Shown piece by piece: positions 13,401 through 25,400 of a DNA stretch of 64,000 bases. The notes under the pieces were generated by a model. The model was given only the letters and a program-made list of their open reading frames with translations. It searched no databases and was not told where the DNA came from. The DNA comes from Escarpia spicata (lineage: Eukaryota; Annelida; Polychaeta; Sabellida; Siboglinidae). The number at the start of each line of letters is the position of its first letter. Position 1 is the first letter of the stretch. The translations under genes and the position numbers were made by a program. The DNA lies in the NCBI GenBank assembly GCA_963995525.1, contig OZ023205.1:47731748-47795747 (forward strand), read 5' to 3'.

Positions 13401-16400
13401 CCGCGAATAGTTCAAAGCTGTTTAGCCAACGCTGCCAACGCGGGCCGATCGTTGCCGGTTCGCGAAATGGGTTGAATGTCGGAATAACGTTTTTGTCTTC
13501 CATCGTGATTTCGCACTATGATATGCAATATGTTCTTCAACTCGTCGCCAGTGTTACGTCCTCTAACTTGATATTGTATTCATAGATGGACACGGATTGA
13601 ACTTCCAAATTTAATTCTCACCACTTTCCTTATACTCCGGTTCCACAACAACTAGGTCACTTCCGGTTCAACTGCCGTAAACAGGATGATAAACGCCTAC
13701 ACGACAATGAGCTACGACCTACTGCACGCACTAGTTTCTTGTGAGCTACGACCTACTGCAAGCACTAGTTGCTTGTGAGCTACGACCTACTGCACGCACT
13801 AGTTTCTTGTGAGCTACGACCTACGGTACGAACTAGTTTCTTATGAGCTACGACATATTCCTTTCGAGGGATCGTTATCGTTTACTTGAACACGGTACTA
13901 GTAATAACTAGTTACAGTTGATGATGTGTGTGTTTTATGAAGTATATCTGCATTGATTTCAGATGTCACTATTAGAGGAAGTCCGCTGCCACCGCCCACA
14001 CCGCCTACAACCAAAAAACCATCGGTATCTGAACTTGAGAAACTAGCAGCTATCGAAGAAAGTTACAGCGAACATTCTGACTACAGAGACTTAGAAAGTA
14101 CTGTGTTTTAAACCAGCCTGTTATATATCTGACATAGTTTAGGGCACACGTTGGACATGTTCAGCAACATTTTGTTGGCGGAGTTAGCCGCGACGTGATT
14201 AAGGATATTTAACGAAAAAATTGTTCTTAATAAAGGAATGTTAGTGTGCACAAGGTAGTACGTGTTAGCAAAAGATCATAGGGCCATGTTAGTAGCTTAC
14301 GTGTAGGTAGACCCCTGGCTCGGTATTTAGCAATATATACGAGTACAAGGAACTTTTATATATAATATATTGGTTTTTTTTAGATTGAAAGTTGGAGTAC
14401 AACCAGATAACGATGACCGCCATTTCCTTGAGAGACTGGAGTCAGAGAAAGAGTTGGTCGATTTGTAAAGCCTTTTTTGTCCTTTATATTGGTATTTAAT
14501 AGGTTGTTAGCAAATAATGAGCAACTAGTGTTTTAGGTGATTAAATAGTTTTATTTTAATACCGGTACGATTACACTTAGGTCAACATTTTAAATGTAAC
14601 ATGTACTCATATACTTTGACTACCTACCTGTGGTTGCTAAATTATGCATGCGCTTTCTTAATAAAACTGCTAAAAGGATTAAAATAACTCTCTTACTTTT
14701 GACAACAGATAACTATGAAGTCATAGTTATAATGTGTACGCGCATACCCGTGCGAGAGAGCGAAGTGTAATGCGCTTTGGGCAATCCTAATACATAACTA
14801 GGGTCATTCTGTTGTGAGCAGGATGTTTGGGAAGTGCCTATACATAGTCCCACATTTTGAATCGGTGTCTGGGAAGGGGTTCGTTTATGGAGGGGAATCG
14901 CAAAAACTGGTATAAAACTCCGAACCTCCCGAAAGGCATGGTTGGTACGCATATTTCACTGTACGCTTCCAATTACGGGTTGAGCATGGAATAGATTGAT
15001 TAAATGTCAGTTTCATTGGTAAAGGAACCATATGCGACAGTGTGTTACCACTACTGCGCCAACTCCACTGGCTGCCTCTCCAGCAACGCATTACCTACAA
15101 AATAGCAGAACTTACATATAAGGCGTTAATGCTGAACTATCGCCACCATATATGCAGTCACTTGTGTCAGCTTATAAACCAGCCAGACATCTTCGTTCTG
15201 CTGAAGGTAATAATCTTGTCGTTACGAAAGCCCGAACCGAAGCTGGTGAATGCGCATTCGTTCACGATGCCGCTACAATATGGAATGATCTACCAACTAC
15301 TGTTACTTCCAAAATCTCCCTGCAATCCTTCAAGGCAGCCTTAAAAACTTACCTGTTCATTACGGCGTACTCTACTTAAAAGACCACAGAAACATTTTTA
15401 TTCTAAGTTATTAATATTTTTATCTTGATCTTCTTAACAGCCGAAAAACCATTTTAACTACTTACTTTACCATGAGAATTGTTTTCTTTTTAATCTATTG
15501 ATGTTTACACAGCATTACTATCTTAATTTGTTTACTTTTACATTTAAATTTGTTTAATTTTTACTATTTATATTTTAGTTTTATGTAAAGCGCTATGAAC
15601 GCTATGGATATGGCGGTATATAAAATAAAGATTACTATTATTATTATACCTGCAAATACGCCACTGACAGAATAGCTAGACATACCTATTTTCGATCAAC
15701 CGAACCAAGTCGATTCGCAATACGAAATGGAAATACCCATGACCGTGTGTTTCCTTGTGTGTGTGGAATTCGGGCCCACCTCAATTTCATGGTTAAAACC
15801 GTAATATCGCCTGCATTCCATACTTCACTCCTTTAATTCCGTCATACCACATACTTAATGTACACTTACATGCGCATAAACTCCGACGTTGTCGGTGGAA
15901 GGGTGTGCACTTTCAGAGGAGGTAAAGACCTTCTCCTAACTGGGCATCTGAACAGATTCTGAACATCTGATATCCGGCTGTTTAATTCCAACGTGAAGTC
16001 AGTCCTACTGAGTGGAGCTTAGACGTGGAGGACAACCAACATCGCCATCAACAAAGTGCAGACCTTTGTTAATAATGCCTAAGAAGAATCCTCCACATAG
16101 GCCAGACAGGCACCATCAACAACTTTGGCTTGTGGGGAACACACCAACTGCCCGTCAAAGATGAAATCATAAGAAGACGGAGATGGATTGGTCACACGCT
16201 CCGGAAACTAGCGTCAAGCATCACCAGACAAGCTCTGACATGGAATCCCAAAGGCAAGCGGAAAGTAGGTCTGCCGGCCGAAGAACACTTGGCGAAGGTG
16301 GATATATACCAGGTAGAAGGGTACACCTGGAAGCAGCTTGAGAGAAGGGCCCAGGACAAAGGGCTCTGGAGAGTTGTTGTCGACGGCCTACGAAGAAGGG

Positions 16401-19400
16401 ACGATATGCATTTAAGTAGTTAAATGCGTATTTAAATATAGGTACATGCGCAGTGCATTATAAAAATATTGCGCGTTAGCGCATTTTTTAGGCCCAACGC
16501 ACGGCCGCAGCAAAGCTTACCAGCGCAAACAGGAGCTTTATTTGGGCTTCAAAAATGCCCTAGGACGCAATTTGTTATAACATACAATTATTCATGCGGT
16601 GTGGAATGGCAAAATGCATCGAGGTATCGGCAAAATCGAAGTAAAGTTCTTATATAATTATTATATAGCGCAGTATCCAGTCCTCAGGACTGCTCAATGC
16701 GTTTTACACTTTAAGCCTGAGTTGACCCCGGATTTTACACAAGTGCCCATATTTGACATGTAATCAAATATATTTGGCACGCGGCCACGCGCCACACACT
16801 GATTATCGATTTGGCGCCTAGGGCATTTTAAATATATGTGACTGTCCGTCCTCTGCTACTCTCTGCTGGAGGTGCCGCCCCCTGGCAGATACTTCTCTTG
16901 TAGCTCGCGGAATGTAATTTGCAGCAACAAATCAACACTTTATTCAACTTCATACACTTACATGTTGTCAATAGTTCGCACATACTTTTTGAAATGTTCT
17001 CAGGTCAACATAATGGTTTAAAGTTACCACTCTGTCCTTAAATGAACTGTATTTGCAACTTCTGGATTGTCACTTTCGGAACTTCGCCTCTCCGAGCCTC
17101 TCGCTAATTGAAGTGCATCTGCGCATTCGGCCACTTCCGGAACGTAACACGGAAATGAAGTAAACACACTTGACTAGTCCGTTTTAATAAAAACAACCCA
17201 ACGGAATTTGTTAATGTTATTGCTGAGAAAGTTGCGCTGGAGTATTGTCGATTAATGGTTGGTATCGGACATGTCGGACTTGGCGAAAGCTGCCACGAAA
17301 GACGCAGACAAGACAAGTGTCGTAGCCGTAGGCGGTGGTGTACCAGGAACAAACTTTACGCAGCGGCAAGGTGAATGTTCCCCTGTAAACTCGACAGAAG
17401 TTGGTTCTAAAACGCCAGGTTAGTAAGTTCCGTATGTGTTCGTGTGCATACTTAACTGGCTATATTGAATGAATATATTTGAATGAATGAAGGGGTATCC
17501 CATAGCATCAGTCTCGGACATCACTGACAGTGTGACAGTGACACATGTCATATGATATGGCCATGGTCGCGGGTCGGTGAGGCGAGTCATACCTCATGAC
17601 ATGTAATGGTTACAAAAGTGAACGTTGTAATGTCCTGGGCTGTGAGTATTATGTATATACACTTCTTTTCCTGACAGTCTCAGACATCACTGACAGTGTG
17701 ACAGTGACACATGTCATATGATATGGCCATGGTCGCGGGTCGGTGAGGCGAGTCATACCTCATGACATGTAATGGTTACAAAAGTGAACGTTGTAATGTC
17801 CTGGGCTGTGAGTATTATGTATATACACTTCTTTTCCTGACAGTCTCAACTCCTTCATATTGATTCTAGATAATATAAATATTTAATATAGGCAGTGACA
17901 GTACTTAGACATAGTGTAGACTGTAGTGTAGTGTATAGGGCTACTATAGGCAATTAGTCCAACATCCCACGTCTTGGGATGTCCATTAATATTTTATCAG
18001 CACATTTCCCCAACTAGAGGCATAATTCCTTCTGTAATTACTTGAAACATAGACATGACCGAGCAGCCTTAGTTAAGAAATGGCTTCGACAAGAATTCTT
18101 GTTGGCAGTTTAGGGCCAATTTTGTCATGGGAATATGAACTATAGAGGAATTAGATCGCATGCCCATGACCAAAATGGCTCCAAAATGCCTACAAGTATT
18201 CTTGTTGAAGCTACAGTAAACTTAAAGACTAAGTGAAATGAAATTGTAAATGTCTTTGAAACTTTGTATACATAAACATAATACTCTTGTCAAGTAATGT
18301 GCCAAGTATGAAGCCTGTTCATTGCGTACTCATGTCACTAAGCCCACTCAAACATGGTCATTTGCATGTCACAGCAGATAGGGCCGCTGAGCCTGCCCTA
18401 TCCTTTTACATTGTGAGCAGCAGTAGCGGCCTGTTGTTTCAGACTGTACATGAAATTGCAATCACTGAATTTAATATTTTTTGATATTTCCGTAAAGATA
18501 CTATTCTTATATACAAGTTTGTTGCTGGATGTACACTGGAATTGTGTTAACTTAAATTTGAGTTATTGCTGTTTGAACACTGCGAATGCTCAATTTTGCA
18601 TTATATCCGTTGCCGTGTACATACATTGCATGATTAAGCATTCACAATGTTCAAATGGCAATAACTCAAAAACTAAAAACAAATCCTGGGTACATGCATC
18701 CAGAGACAAATTTGTAGAACTTTAAGATTATTATCTTTACTATAATATCAAAAATATTAAATCCTATTACAAGTTTGAGCATTCACAATGTTCAAACTGC
18801 AATAACTCAAAGTAAACAGAATTCCTCTATGTATCCAGTGACACGTTTGTAGGTAAGATTATTGTCTTTACGGCGATATAAAAACATATTAAATTTTGCG
18901 ATTGCAATTTAGGTACAGCCTGAAACACCAACCCGCATAGATGCTTGCCATACTAAATCCTAGCGGTGCTACCTGTGGTGACATCATAATGGCCGCTAGG
19001 TGTTGCAACAAACTGTGCAGAAAATGTACAGGAAAGAGCAACCAAAACGGGCATTGAAAAGGGTCATAGAGGGGGTTAAAAATTAATTGAATATCAGAAT
19101 ACTATTTTTAGATTATATTTCATTCAGATTGGGAATAAAAAAGGTTAATTTCGCTTAGTCTTTAATTTCGCTTAGTCCATACTCAGGAGCAGGCTGCTCC
19201 TGAGTATGTTTCTAGCACAGAACAAACTATGCCTCACATCCTGATAAATAATGTCCCAAGTTTGGTATTGGACTGTGCCTTATGTTACTTTATACTTACT
19301 TATATATATCCTCTTATGTGCCACAAGATCTTGCCAGACCCCTCTGTCTTGGGCGGCTGCTGCTCTCCTTGCTGCTGTGCCCCAGGTCAGCCCAGCAGTC

Positions 19401-22400
19401 TTTAGTTTTTGTTCTATGTTCATCACTAAGTTGTTTTTAGTCTGCCTCTTTTTCTATTTTTTCTGGCATCCAGGTCAGTCCTATTTTTTATGGCATATTG
19501 CTGCTCATCTTGTAGACATGGCCAAGCCATGTCTACCTCCTCTTTTTCAGGGTGAGGCAAATTTCTATGTTGTTGATGTAGTGAGGGTTATTGACCTTGC
19601 CACAGGAACTGTTATGATATGTACAGACTTTATAATAATAGTAATACATTTCATCCAAATATCATAGTTCCGGGGGGCTAAAGTTACAAATAAATTAATA
19701 ACATAAATAATATATACTGGTATATTTAAAAATAGTACCTGGTATTGTGCAGAAAATATGCAATTATTACTGCTAAAAAGCAGCGAAATAAGATCAACTA
19801 TACATTCTTTATATACAATATATAAATTGTAATAATAAATAAATTAAAATCAATATATGTATGAATAATTAATTATGATCACAGTGTTAGATATACTAAA
19901 TAATGTTAAACTAATTTTTAAAAAGATAGGTCTTGCATGCCACTTTGAACTGCCTAAGTAATGTTCACTCATGCATTTGTGCACTATAAGGGGCAGTTGA
20001 TTCCATTGTCTTGGAGCTACATAAGACTAAGAGAAAGCTCATTTGCTGATTTTAGTGCAGGAAGCGGGTTGTTTAGGAGTATGGACAAGTGAATAATAGA
20101 CAGTAATGATGTGATTTAAAAGTAATGTAAAAACCTAAAGGAAAGGAACAGAAAACATACCTGATCAAACACAACACCAGTGTCCATGGAGCCGTTGTCC
20201 TAGTTCAAGCATTATCCTGTGTCATTGTTATCTAACTTTGTGCCTTTTGGTTACTAGCCACCTCATTGTGGTCTCTCTGCCTCTGTTACAAACGAAGGTC
20301 ACCATACCGAGGCAACAACAAAACAGACGAATAACAGAAGCTGTTGTTTTAACGGATATATGTGTGTTAAAAAAAGATCCATCATCAGCCTGTGGCCCTT
20401 TAGCTCAGAAATATGAATACCTAACTCAGTGGCGTTTTTGATCCACTCCATTTTGGCGTTGGAGTGTGATGAATATTTGGGGGGATGTAGCTTACCAAAA
20501 ACCTCCAATTGCACCCCGCTTGAGGCTCCTCCAAAAATCCGACCATGAAGTTCTCCAAAAACCTTCAGTTGCATCCCCCTTGAGGCTCTCCAAAAACCTC
20601 CAATTGGACCCATCCTTGAGGTACCCCCAAAACCCACCTTCAAGTTCTCTCATCCTCTCAAGCCAGGGCTGTTTGCCATGCAAAACTAGCCGTGGCTGAT
20701 CCCCTATGCAAAGTGCGGAAGTTAGCTGAGTCAAACTAATAGTTTACGTCCCCAGTCGCGACTGCATCACCCATGAGAACAGCGCAAATAGCCACCCCAA
20801 TTTGAAGACGGATAAACGACTTCTGGGAATCCCAATACACCTGTATATAATGACCTGTTCGCCCATTAGCACAAGCAGCTGAGCTGTGTTGTGTAATCGA
20901 AAAATTGCTTCTACTTCCTAAACATTGCATGTAACTTGAGCCACGGTTGGTTGAAATTAGTTTTATTATGACCACTTGACCTGCCAACATGCACTGATCT
21001 AGTGAGCGATTTCATAGGCTGAGCTTAAATTCAGAGTTTCGCAAAGTGATCAGCCAGGGGGTACTGCTGGCTGGCACTGACGTAATCAGCAGCAGCGACC
21101 CCTGGCATGCGAGGATGAGCTCTCCAAAAACATCCAATTGTAATGCTCCTTGAGATGTCATTTGTACAGAACAATAATATTGTATGTCAGAGATGGAGTG
21201 ATTACAATACAAATGTAATCGAGTACGAGTACGATTATTATGAAGGTATATGAGTACGATTACGAGTACGATTACTCAGAAAACAAATGTAATCGATTAT
21301 GAGTACGATTACTTTAGCATGTAATCATGATTACTTTCATGATTACTTTAAAGAATATGCTAATCCTGTTTCTACCATGAATGTGACCTTCTTGGAATTC
21401 AAAAGCATTGATCTTTTTCTGTTGCTATGACAGTATCTAGTGTTCTAATTGATTACTGCATTCCAGGTTTTTTATATAAACATCTTGACAGATAACTTTA
21501 TCAAACAGATAGCAGATCAGAATATATCACATAGACAGTTGGAACTGAAATGAACTAGGAGTAGCAAGCCAATGACTTGACTGTGTTGTGTTGGGGTGGC
21601 AGGCCAGCTATGGCATCCTCACTAACACACACAAACACTGGGCACAGTTACAGGTTACTCAGTTACAGATCTCTGCAAGCAAGCCAGTTGCAATTCGTAT
21701 ACTAACTATATTTAGAAAAACAGGGGTGGGGATAAAGAAATATGGTTTCTGAATCAAATACAAATACGTTGCATTAACAAATTTCAAATACCCTCTTTAA
21801 AATGGCAAATACAAATACAGTGGCTGTACACATGACTGTTTATATGAAAACAAATTACTCGTAATTAAGTAATCACGATTACTTTGGTAATGTAATCGTG
21901 TACGATTACGATTACTTGGCTTTTTTTACCAATGTAATCGAGTACGAGTATGATTACAGAGTACGATTACAGAGTACGATTACTCCATCTCTGTTGTATG
22001 AATCAACCACCAGGCATGAACACACCATCACGCAAGATATGCACTCAAAATAAAAAAAATTGCAAATAGTTACATATATATTGTTATTCTCGTCATGCTG
22101 TGTATGGCACAGTTAGAATATTAAACTATTAACACATATCCACACAACCAGAGGTCAAACGTTTAAGCAGACCAGCTGTGCATAATTAAAATATTCACTC
22201 TTTCCCATCAGACATGTATTGAATAACTAACCTGGTATTCACATGTCATTTTAAGGACCACAATGGAGACAAGTGCTGCACTTTCTTGTGTCATCCTTTA
22301 TATTTAATGTACCCTGTATTTATATGTTATGTATGTACAAGCTTACATTTTATATTGAATAAAATAATCATAATCAAATCTTTTGATAAATGTACCGTGT

Positions 22401-25400
22401 CCAGTAATAACTAATCTTTGGTCGTAACCAAAAAGAATGTCTACTTGGAAGACTTTAAAAATCTGGTCTGTAAGAGTTCCAACTTACAGGGAAACCGTAA
22501 TCTTGAGTACCGGTACATCTATGTACAATGGGTAATGAACTACCCAGGTAATGATGGATGAATCACGATTGACCAGTGGTTGTAGCACTCCGGGAAATGT
22601 GCCATTAATCTCGGAAATACTGTACAAATCATGTACACGAGAGCATGTTTTCCTGTCATATCTCATTCATACAACATCATATTGATAATATTTTGACATA
22701 TTACTTAGAAATTATTACACAACTTTAGAACAAGAATAATGTTACCATTTGTACTAGTTTACTACAACTGTATGACAATTGTGAGGGGAAAAATATTATA
22801 ACCAATTACTAGTACAGTTTAATAGTAAATAAAGGTAAGTTCTTATTATCCATGTAAGTTCTTATTATCTACATTTGTTAAAATAAATATACCTTGGTAT
22901 GCAGTAACCAAAGATCATGTGATATGATGTTAAAGATTCTGCTCTAAATACTTTGCACTTAGATGCCTTTTTTTGCCATCTGCTTTAAATAGACTGTGTG
23001 GGTAAATAAACTACTGGGTAAGTGTGTTAGTCACACATGCAATTGTTGCAACTCTGTGAAAAGGATATTTACCCACTAAGTACAAGTCTTCAATCACTGT
23101 CTACCACTAATCACCTCCCACTGGCATCCACATTATGTCAGCAAATAAATTATGTGGAAAACTTTTTTAATGCATCATATGATCAGCAAATTAATCAAAT
23201 CATGGTCCATAACTAGTATGGGAGACATCTGTGTAGTTTTTATGCATTCATGTACCTGCCATGTTCCATGCTTTTATGTAATTAATAAGCAAATAGACCT
23301 TTGCCTTTTTGTGTACTAAAAATGGATACAGTTGCTTATGTTGGGCACTGTTAACGTAATGCCCATCATGTGATTTTGCGTAATTATATTCACAGTTGAT
23401 ACTTTTTAATAGGCCACTCTTGCAGTGCAGTAAAGGTTTTTAGTCCTTTGACCAAAGGTCCAAGGGACTATTGCCATCACTCTGCGTCCGCCGTCCTCCA
23501 TCTGCTGTTAGCTGCCATATCTCAGAAACCGTTCAGCAACTTTATCTCTAATTTTGCATAGACATATCTTAGGGCACTGCCACTATGCACGAGAAATCTG
23601 TATTTGATTGAATCATTTTAAGGGCTCCCTAGGGCCTCCAAGGACCCAAAAACTGGTAAAAATGTAACATTTGGCCTATTTTTTTCAAAAACTGTTCAGC
23701 AACTTTTTTTCTAATTTTGCATAGATGTATCTTAGGGTGCTGCCACTATATACAAGAAATCTGTATTTGATTGAATCATTCTAAGGGCACCTAAGTGGCC
23801 CCTAAAGTGCAAAAGTTTTACATTATCTAGTGATGTGGTTTTGAGAAGGGCCCTTGAGACCACCCCCAACAGTAGATGTTGTGTATTGTGCCACAAAGTC
23901 AACAGCTGTGACTAATCTCTACAGCCTAGTCCATTGAGACCTTGACTAATCTTTAATTGGTCACAGCACCCAGGCAGAGTAGACACACTTGACAGCTGTT
24001 AGACTGAACAGTTGCCTAACACTTTTAAACTGTATCTTCAAAACTATTGATTTTCTATAGTTGCAAGTTGTGTTTATTTTGATGTTCATTTAATTATTAT
24101 AAAATGGTGTGACTGTGGTGTATGTTGGTTAAAGATGTATTGTCCTGGGACACAGACAGTGTACTGAGCAATGATGAAGGAAACAAAGTCTGGGTGTCTG
24201 AAGATAAGATAACAAAACTCATTGACTCACCTGCTGCTTTATGGACACAAAGACACTATGGTTTGAAACACAAGAGTGAGATCAAAGAGTTGACCAGCAA
24301 ATGCAAGGCCATTCTCACAAGATAATTGCAACAAAGACTTACGCAGAGCAAGATGACTGGCATTTACAATAAATAATAATTATTAAGCTAGAACTTTAGA
24401 GATTCGTGCGAAAATTAAGCACACAACTTTTCTAATACTGCGTAATGTTGTGTGTTGCTTGTAGACATCACCATATGTACAATTACCGCAGTTTCCAGTC
24501 AAGTTCAAGCATTATTCATAGGTACCTAGGAGCTTTTAGAAGGCTGCCTTTTGTGTTAGCACTGGGATATAATATCATCTTCTGTTCAATCCATCCTCAC
24601 AAGCCAGGGCTGTTTGCCATGCAAAACTAGCCCTGGCTGATCCCCTAAGTGCGGAAGTTAGCTGAGTCAGTAATTGACTTCCCCAGTTGCTACTGCATCA
24701 CCTTGAGAACAGTGCAGATACCCACCCCCAATTTGAAGATGGATAAAAGACTTCTGGGAATCCCAATATATATAATGACCTGTTTTGCCCATTAGCACTA
24801 GCAGCTGAGCAGTATTGTGTATTCAAATAATTGCTTCTACTTCCTAAACATTGCATGTAACATGAGCCACGGTTGGTTGAAATTAGACCTGCTGACATCC
24901 ACTGATCTAGTGAGCGATTTCATAGGCTGAGCTTAAATTCAGAGTTTCGCAAAGCGATCAACCAGTGGTACTGCTGGCTGGCACTGACGTAATCCGCAGC
25001 AGCGACTCCTGGCAAGGGAGGATGGTTCAATCGTATTTTCGCATAACTCAGATTAAATCACTCGGTCCAATTGAATCCGACTTAGGTGACGTTTACTCTA
25101 TATATATTTAATTATATAAATATATATATATATAAACCATATACATGATATTACAATAAAAACAATCCAACATTGTGCTTTTTTAACGCTGACCATTTTC
25201 ACAGCCTGAGAGTAATGAAATCTTGCCAAATGTATATTTTTTGTTCTGTCCTGTAGGCCCTAGTACATTATGTTTGCTTCAGCAACTGGGGATTTCTGCA
25301 TTACTGCTATACAGGTGCTGTGGGATTCTGACCAATGGCTCACAATCAGCTTCAGTTATCACACCACCTGTGGGACATCTCGATTCTTGATAGCAGCTGG

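Larger units (their letters stand above)
8101..13706 (-). mobile_element. Ty3/gypsy LTR retrotransposon, complete ends, inactive coding region
   Basis: The element runs right to left and has 155-bp LTRs at both ends (TG...CA), 5-bp target duplications ATGAG (8096-8100 and 13707-13711), a primer-binding site and a polypurine tract. Order on the minus strand is gag, a nested LINE, zinc knuckles, protease remnant, reverse transcriptase, RNase H and integrase, which is the Ty3/gypsy order. The LTRs differ at 4 of 155 sites, all transitions. The polymerase is broken by stops, frameshifts and a deletion that removes the catalytic Asp pair of the reverse transcriptase, so this copy cannot be autonomous. 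It sits in the FGD intron between exons 7376 and 13963, in antisense. Confidence 0.93.

Noticed and set aside
24122..24325. 67-codon frame ([20 protein letters not shown])
   Set aside because: No family recognised and no splice sites or partner exons. Possibly transposon debris; kept out of the gene list.
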